The translations under genes and the position numbers were made by a program. From the NCBI RefSeq assembly GCF_015291665.1, contig NZ_CP030048.1, positions 3,348,001 to 3,412,000 of the forward strand: a stretch of 64,000 nt of DNA. Direction: 5' to 3'. Positions 27,687 through 35,210 of the stretch are shown in pieces (the first letter of the stretch is position 1; the number at the start of each line of letters is the position of its first letter). The notes below the pieces were generated by a model, which was given only the letters and a program-made list of their open reading frames with translations, ran no database searches and was not told the origin of the DNA. Source of the DNA: Bradyrhizobium sp. CCBAU 53338. GTDB lineage: Bacteria > Pseudomonadota > Alphaproteobacteria > Rhizobiales > Xanthobacteraceae.

Positions 27687-28820
27687 ATGGCAAAGAAGAA
27701 ACCAAGTAGAGCGAAACTGCAGGCGACGGCGAGTGCTAAGGCAGAAGTCGTTGCCAAAGCATCCTACGAGCGAAAGCGCGTGACCACGGAGGTGATTCCT
27801 CCAGATGTGACACGAGCGAGAACAAGCGCGTGGCTCGACTTGGTTTCTCCCCTTACTGAATGGGCCGGATTGAAGGGGGATGAACTTAGACTCAAGCGAG
27901 CACAGTTGCGCCTTCAGCAAGAAGACGTGTTGGGCGAAATTGTTCGGAGAGCTCAAACGCGCATAAAAGGGTCTACGGCGGAGCTTAAGCCAATTCAGAA
28001 CAAGTTTCTCGTCCCATTTCTTGAGAAAGCGTCGCTAGAAGATGAGGAAAGCTCCCTAATTGATCTTTGGGCAGGTTTGTTGGCCTCTGCGGCTGAAGGT
28101 GGAAGTTCCCAGCATATTCATTTCGTCAGCATCATTTCCCAGTTGTCGCCAGCGCAAGGTAGTCTGTTCGCCAAGCTGATTCATACCAAGTCGGAAGAAA
28201 GACTTGGGCTTGCGATGGATTACATCAAGAACCTAGAATTTCACGCGGTTCGCGACGCGCTGACAAAGAGGCTTGAGCCAATACTAGCATCGCTTCCAAC
28301 GGCGTTTGACCCAATCGAGTCCAAGATTGCGGAATATCTGGATTGCTTGGGCGTGGCGGTTGTGTACGGCGATCTGGGAATAGCTAGCCCGGATAATTTT
28401 GTCGAGATCGATTTTCCAAATGGAGAGATCTATTCCGACGCTATTGACGTCGATTTCTCAATTCTCGAAGCCGTTGGGTTGATCCGAAGAGTGGAAACAA
28501 CCTTCGTTGCTAAGGAGATCTATTCAATATCGTTGGTCTATTATCACCTAGCAAGCATGGGGTTCCATTTCGCTAAAGCTTGTGGCTTAGTCCGGCTCCT
28601 CGGGGAGGTAAGCTCGATCGAATTCGATGGCGACGATATGATGGTCCATTTCGACGATGGGCGGTCGCTTAGGGTGAGCCTAACGTTGTTTCCCGTGCTT
28701 CTCGACGCTTCTTCATTGGAAAGAGAAAATTTTCATATCACTGCGGTTTCGATTGAATGGGAAAAACTGGAAGAAGAAATCCTCATTGAGGATCTTTTAG
28801 AAGCTGCCCAGGGCAAATGA
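27687..28820 (+). CDS. DUF4393 (Abi-alpha) protein, putative defence gene
   Basis: 377 residues. The segment at about 95-145, NKFLVPFLEKASLEDEESSLIDLWAGLLASA followed by FVSIISQLSPAQGSLF, matches the Abi-alpha/DUF4393 pattern. The rest has no catalytic motif that I recognise; residues 1-35 are Lys-rich and no membrane span is clear. Base use differs from both neighbours, with many A/T-ending codons, which suggests recent transfer. It starts only 6 bases after pccB and ends just before a normal high-G+C gene, so it is a single-gene insertion. The Abi name comes from phage-exclusion associations; activity here is an inference. Confidence 0.75.
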   Translation: MAKKKPSRAKLQATASAKAEVVAKASYERKRVTTEVIPPDVTRARTSAWLDLVSPLTEWAGLKGDELRLKRAQLRLQQEDVLGEIVRRAQTRIKGSTAELKPIQNKFLVPFLEKASLEDEESSLIDLWAGLLASAAEGGSSQHIHFVSIISQLSPAQGSLFAKLIHTKSEERLGLAMDYIKNLEFHAVRDALTKRLEPILASLPTAFDPIESKIAEYLDCLGVAVVYGDLGIASPDNFVEIDFPNGEIYSDAIDVDFSILEAVGLIRRVETTFVAKEIYSISLVYYHLASMGFHFAKACGLVRLLGEVSSIEFDGDDMMVHFDDGRSLRVSLTLFPVLLDASSLERENFHITAVSIEWEKLEEEILIEDLLEAAQGK

Positions 28821-28846
28821 TACTTATCTCGCCCGACGTGACCCCA

Positions 28847-29194
28847 ATGACCGAAGACGATCAGACCGACGAAATCTCCGACATCGAAGATCGGATCGAG
28901 CGGCTCGCCGAGATCGCCGAGCGATGCCGGAAATACATCCTGGCGTCCAAGATCGCGATCGGCAGCGGTGCGACGCTGCTCCTGGTCACCATTCTCGGAT
29001 TGTTTGGGTTTGGTCAGACCGCCGCGCTCGGCTCGATCGCCTTGGTGCTCGGTGGCATCGTCTCGCTCGGCTCGAACATCAGCACGTTGCGGCAGACGGA
29101 CGATGCGATCGGGGCTGCAGAGGCGCGCCGCGCTGCGCTGATTGGAACAATCGACCTGCGTGTGGTCGCCGATACACCGATGAAGCTGGTGTGA
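28847..29194 (+). CDS. Small membrane protein with N-terminal acidic helix
   Basis: 115 residues from ATG at 28847. An acidic helix (SDIEDRIERLAEIAERCRKYI) leads into two membrane spans, about residues 38-55 and 62-80, with a GFGQ turn between, then a soluble tail. No known family was recognised. G+C content returns to the local norm here, so it was probably next to pccB before the DUF4393 gene came in. An in-frame ATG at 28817 would add ten residues but overlaps DUF4393. Confidence 0.7.
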   Translation: MTEDDQTDEISDIEDRIERLAEIAERCRKYILASKIAIGSGATLLLVTILGLFGFGQTAALGSIALVLGGIVSLGSNISTLRQTDDAIGAAEARRAALIGTIDLRVVADTPMKLV

Positions 29195-29203
29195 CGCGCT
29201 GCC

Positions 29204-29356
29204 TTACGCGGCAGGCTTGAGGCTCAGCACCTGCAACTCCGCGCGGCATTCGGCGGCGAAGGCCTGAAGCCGTTCCGCGGTGTGCTGGTCGAGGATCGCC
29301 TTCGCCAGACGTTCAGCACGGGCTACTTGCGCTTTGAGATAGTCGATGCGGGCCAT
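29204..29356 (-). CDS. 50-residue hypothetical protein
   Basis: Complement strand ATG at 29356 to TAA at 29204 encodes 50 residues beginning MARIDYLKAQVARAERLAKAI and ending LSLKPAA. CGGAAGGTGACAC upstream is a good ribosome binding site. The predicted product is one amphipathic helix pair rich in Ala, Arg and Leu. Similar short proteins occur in Bradyrhizobium by my recollection. It is shorter than the usual gene-calling cut-off. Confidence 0.6.
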   Translation of the reverse strand: MARIDYLKAQVARAERLAKAILDQHTAERLQAFAAECRAELQVLSLKPAA

Positions 29357-29449
29357 GTGTCACCTTCCGCAGGGATAATTTGAGGCAAATTGCTTCGTTC
29401 CAGTGGCCATGAGCCTATGGCTAACCCTGGGTTAATGATGTGCGGTGGG

Positions 29450-30091
29450 TCACACCGAGCGCGTCGCGTCCGCCGCAGCGAAATGCGCCATCTGGTCGTC
29501 CCGCGCTTTTGCGAACGCAGGCCTCGCCGTGGCGCGCGCGACGTAGGCGCGGCAGGCAGGGCTCCCGGCGAGCCCGTCGAAACGTTCGACGATGCGCAGC
29601 ACGTCCGCCATTAGGATGTCGGCGACGGAGAAGGAGCCCGCAAGCCATTCGCGGTCGGCCAGCACCGCTTCCATGCGCTTGAGGCGAAGCTCGATGAAGT
29701 TGTCGAAGAACTTCGATCCCGGCTCGCCCATGAATTTCAGCATCGTCCAGGGAAGGCTTGCCATCTCCACCGAATTGAGCGCACCGAATACCCATTCCGT
29801 CACGTCACTGCGGCCGCGCCGATCAGACGGCATCAGCTTGGCGCTGAGCCCGCCGAGATGCAGCAGGATCGCGCCGGTCTCGAAAATCGAGAGATCGCCG
29901 TCGGTCAGCCATGGCGCCTGGCCGAACGGCTGGTGCGCCAGATGCGCTGGGCCACGGTCGTCGAATGGCGTGCTGGCGACGCGATAGGGCAAGCCGGCCT
30001 CTTCTAGCGCCCAGCGCACCCTGAGGTCGCGGACATAACCGCGCGGTGGCGGCGGAACCCAGTCGTAGGTGAACAAGGTGAGGTCGGGCAT
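29450..30091 (-). CDS. Glutathione S-transferase family protein
   Basis: 213 residues. N-terminal thioredoxin fold with the start LTLFTYDWVPPPPRGYVRDLRVRWALEEAGLPY and the substrate-binding FGQAPWLTDGDLSIFETGAIL (Glu-Thr in place of the usual Glu-Ser binds the glutathione Glu moiety). The C-terminal helical domain includes REWLAGSFSVADILMADVLR, with the conserved N-cap Ser and Asp. The substrate is unknown. It stands alone. Confidence 0.9.
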   Translation of the reverse strand: MPDLTLFTYDWVPPPPRGYVRDLRVRWALEEAGLPYRVASTPFDDRGPAHLAHQPFGQAPWLTDGDLSIFETGAILLHLGGLSAKLMPSDRRGRSDVTEWVFGALNSVEMASLPWTMLKFMGEPGSKFFDNFIELRLKRMEAVLADREWLAGSFSVADILMADVLRIVERFDGLAGSPACRAYVARATARPAFAKARDDQMAHFAAADATRSV

Positions 30092-30531
30092 GCGGTGTCT
30101 CCGTGCTGTCTCAGGGATAGGACGGATGGAGGCGGCGCGTTCCGACAGGCAGAGGCGATTTTTTTGCGTGGTGCTACCGGCACGCCGGGTAGCCGAAGCG
30201 CCTGACGATTTCGCTTCCCGAGATTGAATGAAAGGCGAAGGTGTCCATGAAATGGTTGCCGGTCACGTATTGGCGCAAGGCGGCGCTGTAGGCGCTGGCC
30301 ATTTGTTGCGTGAGCGATGGGCTGATGATGCCCTTTTTCCTGGAGCTGCCGAGATTCATGTTCCGTCGCGCGGCGCTCGCGCGAGACGCTGGTGCTGGCG
30401 CAGGAGTTCGCGAAATAGCACGCTATCCTGACATCCTTGCAATGAACCTGAACGGGCGATTCAGCGGCAGTTCATGTCATGCCCGCGACACTTCCTCCGC
30501 ATCACTTGATCGATGAAGCAGAGGATATCTC
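30092..30531. other. Region without a well-supported gene
   Basis: 440 bases. On the minus strand, 30174-30359 encodes 61 residues ending YVTGNHFMDTFAFHSISGSEIVRRFGYPACR. This reads like the tail of a real protein but has no recognisable family or clear ribosome binding site, so it may be a small gene or a remnant. No repeats or RNA genes were recognised. Confidence 0.35.
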
Positions 30532-30837
30532 ATGGAGCGCCGGAACTTTTTGAAACTTGCCTTCGGTGTCGCGGCGGGAGCGGCCGCGTTCACCGCCGCC
30601 GCACAGGCTGCGCCGCTGGCGCCGCAGGTGCTCGGGAATGGCGGCACGCCATCGGCCAATCCGGATGCTCATCCCGCCGTCACCAGCAGTGAGGAGGCCG
30701 CCCAGCTCAAGCCCGAGCAGGTGCATTGGCACGGTCACGGTCACGGCCACTGGCACCGCCGTCACTGGGGCTGGCGCCATCGCCATTGGGGCTGGCATCG
30801 TCGCTGGCACCATCATCGGCATTGGCGCCGCTGGTAA
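30532..30837 (+). CDS. Exported His/Trp/Arg-rich small protein, Tat-type signal
   Basis: 101 residues. The N terminus MERRNFLKLAFGVAAGAAA has the twin-arginine RRNFLK motif and a hydrophobic stretch ending at AAQAAP. The last 40 residues are almost only His, Trp, Arg and Gly (HWHGHGHGHWHRRHWGW and similar), which could bind metal ions such as Ni, Cu or Zn. CAGAGGATATCTC precedes the ATG. A strong terminator follows. Function is not known. Confidence 0.75.
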   Translation: MERRNFLKLAFGVAAGAAAFTAAAQAAPLAPQVLGNGGTPSANPDAHPAVTSSEEAAQLKPEQVHWHGHGHGHWHRRHWGWRHRHWGWHRRWHHHRHWRRW

Positions 30838-30850
30838 CGGCGCTGGACTG

Positions 30851-30882
30851 AAAAGGGGATCGCGACTGCGATCCCCTTTTTG
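30851..30882 (+). terminator. Rho-independent terminator after the His-rich gene
   Basis: AAAAGGGGATCGC, loop GACT-like, GCGATCCCCTTTTT: a 13-bp palindrome ending in a T run, 13 bases after the stop at 30837. Confidence 0.9.
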
Positions 30883-30902
30883 TCGAGGTCGGGCCTCAAC
30901 GA

Positions 30903-30938
30903 AAATGGCCGCGCAGGCTTTTGCCGCGCGGCCATTTC
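30903..30938 (-). terminator. Hairpin downstream of the GCG_CRPN gene
   Basis: Inverted repeat AAATGGCCGCGC / GCGCGGCCATTT. On the minus strand it lies just beyond the stop of the gene at 30953 and is followed by TTCGTTGAGG, so the U tract is short. Probable terminator for that gene. Confidence 0.6.
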
Positions 30939-30952
30939 GCGGGTGCGGTCAA

Positions 30953-31198
30953 TCAGAACGGACGGCAGCGGCCGGCGTACCAGCGGAAGCCATAGGGGCA
31001 CACGCGCGGACGCACGACGACGACCGGCGGGGCGACCACGACCGGAGCGGGGGCGACGACGACATGACCGCGCATCGGACGGCAGCCGCCATAGGCGCCG
31101 CGGTACCAGCCCGGGCCGCAACCACCGGCGGCGCTGGCCGCCTCGCTGAAGCCGACGACCGCGCTGGCGAGCATCAGGGCGGCAAACAGATATTTCAT
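30953..31198 (-). CDS. GCG_CRPN domain exported small protein
   Basis: 81 residues from the ATG at 31198. Signal peptide MKYLFAALMLASAVVGFSEAASA, then the cysteine pattern GCGPGWYRGAYGGCRPM, a Val/Pro-rich linker, and CPYGFRWYAGRCRPF. This is the GCG-x-G-x-RG...GGCR layout common in Bradyrhizobium exported proteins. Four Cys probably form two disulphides. Function is unknown. Tail-to-tail with the His-rich gene. Confidence 0.8.
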   Translation of the reverse strand: MKYLFAALMLASAVVGFSEAASAAGGCGPGWYRGAYGGCRPMRGHVVVAPAPVVVAPPVVVVRPRVCPYGFRWYAGRCRPF

Positions 31199-31505
31199 TT
31201 GATTTTCCTTCTCGTCCTTGGGACTGGGCCTGGCGCTTGCGGCGCACAATCAATCAAACCATACGATTTGACATGTTAATTTTTGCGACATGTCGGCACG
31301 GCGCGATCCAAACCTGCCAATCATGACCTGAATGCGGCATGAATATTCGCCGCGTGCGGCCTTGCGCGACATGATGGCGCGTGAGCCTCGTCCCGATGAA
31401 TCGGAACGAGCTCACGAATCTTGTTTGATGCGCTTTGTGGACGCCCGGCCATGACGACGGCGAAAGTCGGTACGCGACTTGTGCGCTCTCACACAAATCG
31501 CGCGA

Positions 31506-32204
31506 TCAGTCCTTGCCGTTCCCGAACAGGGCCGCAAACTGCTTCTCGCCGGTGCGCGTAAAGTTCACCACGCGGCTGCCGGGGGTGGCGTCGCGCGCGG
31601 CCCATTTCAGCTCGGCGAAACGCTGCATCATCGCGGCGCCAAGCGTGCCGGCGAGATGATGGCGCCGCTCGCTCCAGTCGAGGCAGGCCTTGCAGACTGG
31701 CCGGCGCGGATGGCTGAGCATGTCAGGCGAGATCTGCAGATGCTTGGCGAGGAAGCGCTCGCCGTCCGCGGTCAGCTCGATGTCCTGCTTCTTCTGCCTG
31801 ACCAGGTTTCGCATCCGCAGGCTGTCGAGCATCTGCACGCCGAGATCGCCGGCGAGATGGTCGTAGCAGATCCGCGCGCGCCGCAGTGCCGGGTCCTTCG
31901 GCCCGGTGCGCACGCGCATGTGGCCGGTGCGCGCGGCAAGTCCGGCAAGGCCTTCGAGCACGCCGGCGACGTCGTCGTCGGTGAGGCGGTAGTAACGGTG
32001 ACGACCCTGCTTCTCCGGCTCGACCAGCCCGCCGGCCTCGAGTTTCGCCAGATGCGAGCTCGCGGTCTGCGGCGTGATGCCCGCCTCCTGCGCCAGCTCG
32101 CTCGCGGTGAGCGCGCGGCCGTTCATCAGCGCCGTGAGCATGTTGGCGCGGGCGGGGTCGCCGACCAGCGAGGCGACCATGGCGATGTCGGGTCCTGATT
32201 TCAT
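31506..32204 (-). CDS. ArsR-type winged-helix regulator with C-terminal domain
   Basis: 232 residues from the ATG at 32204. Residues 1-85 are an Ars[54 protein letters not shown], then GRHRYYRLT. The C-terminal 140 residues hold the [16 protein letters not shown] motif with two Cys near His residues, typical for this longer subgroup of HTH proteins. It is divergent from a NIPSNAP-ABM-PEP-mutase-like group with about 146 bases between, and likely controls it. The ligand is unknown. Confidence 0.85.
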   Translation of the reverse strand: MKSGPDIAMVASLVGDPARANMLTALMNGRALTASELAQEAGITPQTASSHLAKLEAGGLVEPEKQGRHRYYRLTDDDVAGVLEGLAGLAARTGHMRVRTGPKDPALRRARICYDHLAGDLGVQMLDSLRMRNLVRQKKQDIELTADGERFLAKHLQISPDMLSHPRRPVCKACLDWSERRHHLAGTLGAAMMQRFAELKWAARDATPGSRVVNFTRTGEKQFAALFGNGKD

Positions 32205-32263
32205 GCTTCGATGGTAGCCGAAGCATTGTGGTCGGGCAAGCGCGTAGCGTGGTGCTGCGAATA

Positions 32264-32333
32264 CGTCATTGCGAACGAAGCGAAGCAATTCAGATGCTTC
32301 AGCGGCGACGGTGTCGCTCGCGCTGCGCAATGA
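32264..32333. repeat. Dispersed CGTCATTGCGAGCGAAGCG palindrome, copy 1
   Basis: CGTCATTGCGAACGAAGCGAAGCAATTC at one end and GCTCGCGCTGCGCAATGA at the other, an imperfect inverted repeat. The first arm resembles the element at 40444-40527. It lies in the leader of the NIPSNAP gene, 18 bases before its ATG. Confidence 0.7.
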
Positions 32334-32350
32334 AAACCAAGGAGCCCATC

Positions 32351-32659
32351 ATGTCCGTCACCGTCTTCATCCGCTACCAGCTCGATCCCTTCAAGCGCGC
32401 CCAGTTCGAGGAGTATTCGAAACGCTGGCTCACCATCATCCCGAAATGCGGCGGCGACCTGATCGGCTATTTCATGCCGCACGAAGGCACCAACAACATC
32501 GCCTTCGCGCTGATCACCTTCGAAAGCCTGGCTGCCTACGAGGCCTATCGCGCGCGGCTGCGGCAGGATGCGGAAGGCATGGCGAACTTCCATTTCGCCG
32601 AGGACAACAAATTCATCCTCGCCGAAGAGCGCACCTTCCTGCGCAAGGTGGTAGTGTAG
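32351..32659 (+). CDS. NIPSNAP family protein
   Basis: 102 residues from the ATG at 32351 (CCAAGGAGCCCATC upstream). A dimeric alpha-beta barrel of NIPSNAP type: [38 protein letters not shown], then [20 protein letters not shown]. Bacterial members have no fixed role. It is the first gene of a probable three-gene unit under the ArsR-type regulator. Confidence 0.85.
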   Translation: MSVTVFIRYQLDPFKRAQFEEYSKRWLTIIPKCGGDLIGYFMPHEGTNNIAFALITFESLAAYEAYRARLRQDAEGMANFHFAEDNKFILAEERTFLRKVVV

Positions 32660-32682
32660 GCCATCCAGTCAAGGAGACGCCC

Positions 32683-33033
32683 ATGATCGCCGTGATCTTC
32701 GAGGTCTGGCCCAAGCCAGAACACAGTCAGACTTACTTCGACCTCGCGGCCGATCTGAAGCCGATCCTGCAAACCATCGACGGCTTCATCTCGGTCGAGC
32801 GCTTCGAGAGCCTGACCGAGAAGGGCAAGATCCTGTCGCTGTCGTTCTGGCGCGATGAGGCCGCGGTGCAAGCCTGGCGCAACACGATGGAGCACCGCCG
32901 CACCCAGGCCAAGGGCAGGGCGAAGATCTTCTCCGACTATCACCTGCGCATCGCCAGCGTCGTCAGGGACTACGGCATGACCGATCGCGAGCAGGCGCCG
33001 AAGGACAGTCGCGCCGTGCACGACGCGCACTAG
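32683..33033 (+). CDS. Antibiotic biosynthesis monooxygenase (ABM) family protein
   Basis: 116 residues from the ATG at 32683 (AAGGAGACGCC upstream). A ferredoxin-like ABM domain with IAVIFEVWPKPEHSQTYFDLAADLKPIL, DGFISVERFESLTEKGKILSLSFWRDE and AWRNTMEHRRTQAKGR. ABM proteins include cofactor-free oxygenases and haem-degrading enzymes; no specific role can be read. Lies 23 bases after the NIPSNAP gene. Confidence 0.85.
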   Translation: MIAVIFEVWPKPEHSQTYFDLAADLKPILQTIDGFISVERFESLTEKGKILSLSFWRDEAAVQAWRNTMEHRRTQAKGRAKIFSDYHLRIASVVRDYGMTDREQAPKDSRAVHDAH

Positions 33034-33104
33034 GGCTGTCGGGCGCGCACTGGCGCTGCCCACTCAGTGTGCCTATCTCTGCGCGGCCAACAAGGGAGAG
33101 AAAC

Positions 33105-33914
33105 ATGCATGTGACGACCGCTGACAAGCGCGCGACGTTCAGGAAGATGCACGAGAGCGGCTGCTTCATCCTGCCCAATCCGGTCGATGTCGGCAGTGCC
33201 AAGGCCTTGCAGCATCTCGGTTTCAAGGCGATTGCGTCTTCGAGTGCGGGCTTCGCCTGGACCATCGGCAAGGCCGACAATCGCGTCACCGTCGAGGATG
33301 TCTGTCAGCATCTGGCAGCATTGAGCTCGTCCGTCGACATTCCCGTGAACGCGGATTTCGAGGGCGGTTTTGCGGTCGAGCCTGACAAGGTCGCCGATCA
33401 CGTCGAGCGCGGCGTGCGCACCGGCGTTGCCGGCCTCTCGATCGAGGATTCCACCGGCGACAAGGACAAGCCGTTCTATGAGCACGCGCTCGCGGTCGAA
33501 CGCATCAAGGCCTCGCGCAAGGCGATCGGCGACAGCGGCACGCTCTTGGTCGGACGCTGCGAGGCGTATCTCTGGGGCGTCACCGATCTCAAGCTCGTCA
33601 TCGACCGGCTCACCGCTTACGCCGATGCCGGCGCCGACTGCCTCTACGCGCCGGGCCTGAAGACCCGCGAGGACATCGCCGCGGTGGTGAAGGCCGTCGC
33701 ACCAAAACCGTTCAATCTGCTGATTGGTGCCTCCGGCCTGTCGTTGAAGGAAGCCGAAGATCTCGGCGTGCGCCGCATCAGCGTCGGCGGCTCGCTCGCG
33801 CGCGCCGCCTGGGGCGGCTTCATGCGTGCGGCGAAGGAGATGGCGGAGAAGGGGACGTTCACCGAACTCGCCAGCGGTTACCCCGGCGGCGAGCTCAACA
33901 AGATGTTCAGCTAG
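33105..33914 (+). CDS. Isocitrate lyase/PEP mutase family protein
   Basis: 269 residues from the ATG at 33105 (GGGAGAGAAAC upstream). TIM barrel of the PEP mutase/ICL superfamily: SSAGFAWTIG, the NADFEGGF metal-binding region, GLSIEDSTGD, GRCEAYLWG where true isocitrate lyases have KKCGH, and a C-terminal GVRRISVGGSLARAAWGGF. It probably cleaves or forms a C-C or P-C bond in a 2-oxo-acid, for example oxaloacetate or 2-methylisocitrate-like substrates; which one is open. It follows the ABM gene by 71 bases. Confidence 0.88.
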   Translation: MHVTTADKRATFRKMHESGCFILPNPVDVGSAKALQHLGFKAIASSSAGFAWTIGKADNRVTVEDVCQHLAALSSSVDIPVNADFEGGFAVEPDKVADHVERGVRTGVAGLSIEDSTGDKDKPFYEHALAVERIKASRKAIGDSGTLLVGRCEAYLWGVTDLKLVIDRLTAYADAGADCLYAPGLKTREDIAAVVKAVAPKPFNLLIGASGLSLKEAEDLGVRRISVGGSLARAAWGGFMRAAKEMAEKGTFTELASGYPGGELNKMFS

Positions 33915-33925
33915 AACCAGAACAA

Positions 33926-33953
33926 AGCGGCGGGATCTTTCGATCCCGCCGCT
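33926..33953. terminator. Bidirectional hairpin
   Basis: Perfect palindrome AGCGGCGGGATC, loop TTTC, GATCCCGCCGCT, in the 60-base gap between two converging genes. On the minus strand it is followed by TTGTTCTGG; no long T tract on the plus strand. Confidence 0.65.
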
Positions 33954-33974
33954 GTCACATCGTGTTGCAAATCG

Positions 33975-34400
33975 TTACTTCGCGCCGTCAGACGGTGTCT
34001 GCGTAGCCGGCGCGGGCTTTGCCGCAGGCGTATCCGCCGGCGCAGCCGGCTTGCTCGGTGCGGCGCCCGTCGTCACGCCGGGCGAGGTGTTGCTGCGCGG
34101 CGTCACGTCACGCATGCCGGGAGGTGCGGCCGGATTGGCCGGAGCCGTCTGCTGCGCGGTCTGCGTGCTCGGCGTGGTACTTGCCTGGTTGCTCGTGCTG
34201 CTGTTGTTCAAGCCGTAGAACACAGCGCCCAGCACCAGGGCGATTGCCACCGCGAACAGCGCGACCTTGCCGCTGGAGGCGGGGCCTTCGCCCAGTTCGG
34301 GATCGGCCTGAAGGTCGGCATCCCGGCGCGCCGCGCGAAGATACTCATCGTCGGCGAGGTTCGGGCGGTACGGATCGTTGGGAAAACGGTCGTCAGCCAT
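33975..34400 (-). CDS. Single-span membrane protein with Pro/Ala/Thr tail
   Basis: 141 residues from the ATG at 34400. Residues 1-43 are charged and cytoplasmic (MADDRFPNDPYRPNLADDEY), 45-64 form one membrane span (VALFAVAIALVLGAVFYGL), and the rest is a low-complexity Thr/Gln/Pro/Ala tail likely in the periplasm. No enzyme motif. A family with this layout is common in Bradyrhizobium, function unknown. Confidence 0.8.
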   Translation of the reverse strand: MADDRFPNDPYRPNLADDEYLRAARRDADLQADPELGEGPASSGKVALFAVAIALVLGAVFYGLNNSSTSNQASTTPSTQTAQQTAPANPAAPPGMRDVTPRSNTSPGVTTGAAPSKPAAPADTPAAKPAPATQTPSDGAK

Positions 34401-34565
34401 CGATTGGATCTCCTCGTTGATTGCGTTCTGACAACCCCGAGGTGCGAGATTCCGTTCCGCGCGCATTATGCTTTCGTCGCATGTTGCCCTCGCGCCAGGA
34501 ATCGGGAACCTGTTCATGCGGGAACCCAGTGCGTAAGTTCCATCGCGGGAGAAGGGAACAAGGCG

Positions 34566-35210
34566 ATGTGGAACCTGCCGCCGAGCGATAGCGTGCTGCA
34601 TTTCCTGTCTCTTGTCGCGGTGGCCGCGCAAGGCATGACCGCCGCACTTGCAGCGGGACGGCGCAGCATGGACTGGCTTGGCGTCTGCTTCCTCGGCTGC
34701 ATCACGGCGCTCGGCGGCGGCACGCTGCGCGATCTCTTCCTCGGGCACTATCCGCTGGCCTGGGTGCAAAACCCTGTTTACCTCGCGCTCGCCGGCGGTG
34801 CCGCTTTCCTCACGATCTTGATGGCCCGTCTCGTGCACCGGCTGAAGATTGCCTTCATCGTGCTCGATGCCATCGGCCTCGTCGTCTTCACCATGGCCGG
34901 CTGCGACGTCGCCTGGCAGATGGATGCCTCGCTGCCGATCGTGATCGTCTCCGGCATGGTGACGGGCTGCGCCGGCGGCGTGCTCCGCGACGTGCTCTGC
35001 AACGACGTGCCGCTGTTGTTTCGCTCCGAGCTCTACGCCAGCGTCTCGGTGGTGACGGGGTTGTTCTACGCGACCGCCTTCGGCCTGAAGCTCAATGCCG
35101 AGCTCTGGACCATCCTGACCTTCGTGCTCGGCATCAGCTTCCGCCTGCTTGCGGTGCGCTACAAATGGGAAATGCCGAAATTCGTCTTCACGGGGGATGA
35201 GGAGAAGTAG
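34566..35210 (+). CDS. Trimeric intracellular cation (TRIC) channel homologue
   Basis: 214 residues with seven membrane spans in two UPF0126 repeats. Each repeat holds the kinked glycine motif: GGGTLRDLFLG (about 50-60) and GGVLRDVLCNDVP (about 137-149). Prokaryotic members form homotrimeric K+ and Na+ pathways. The ATG follows GGGAACAAGGCG. Alone in its orientation between the membrane protein and the cytochrome gene. Confidence 0.88.
   Translation: MWNLPPSDSVLHFLSLVAVAAQGMTAALAAGRRSMDWLGVCFLGCITALGGGTLRDLFLGHYPLAWVQNPVYLALAGGAAFLTILMARLVHRLKIAFIVLDAIGLVVFTMAGCDVAWQMDASLPIVIVSGMVTGCAGGVLRDVLCNDVPLLFRSELYASVSVVTGLFYATAFGLKLNAELWTILTFVLGISFRLLAVRYKWEMPKFVFTGDEEK

Noticed and set aside
27000..30000. 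Multi-gene phage-defence island around the DUF4393 gene
   Set aside because: The flanking genes are normal high-G+C genes without nuclease, helicase or toxin motifs; only one candidate gene is present.
30557..31279. 240-codon plus-strand frame covering the His-rich gene and the GCG_CRPN gene
   Set aside because: It crosses a strong terminator and two better supported genes, and its product has low-complexity composition only.
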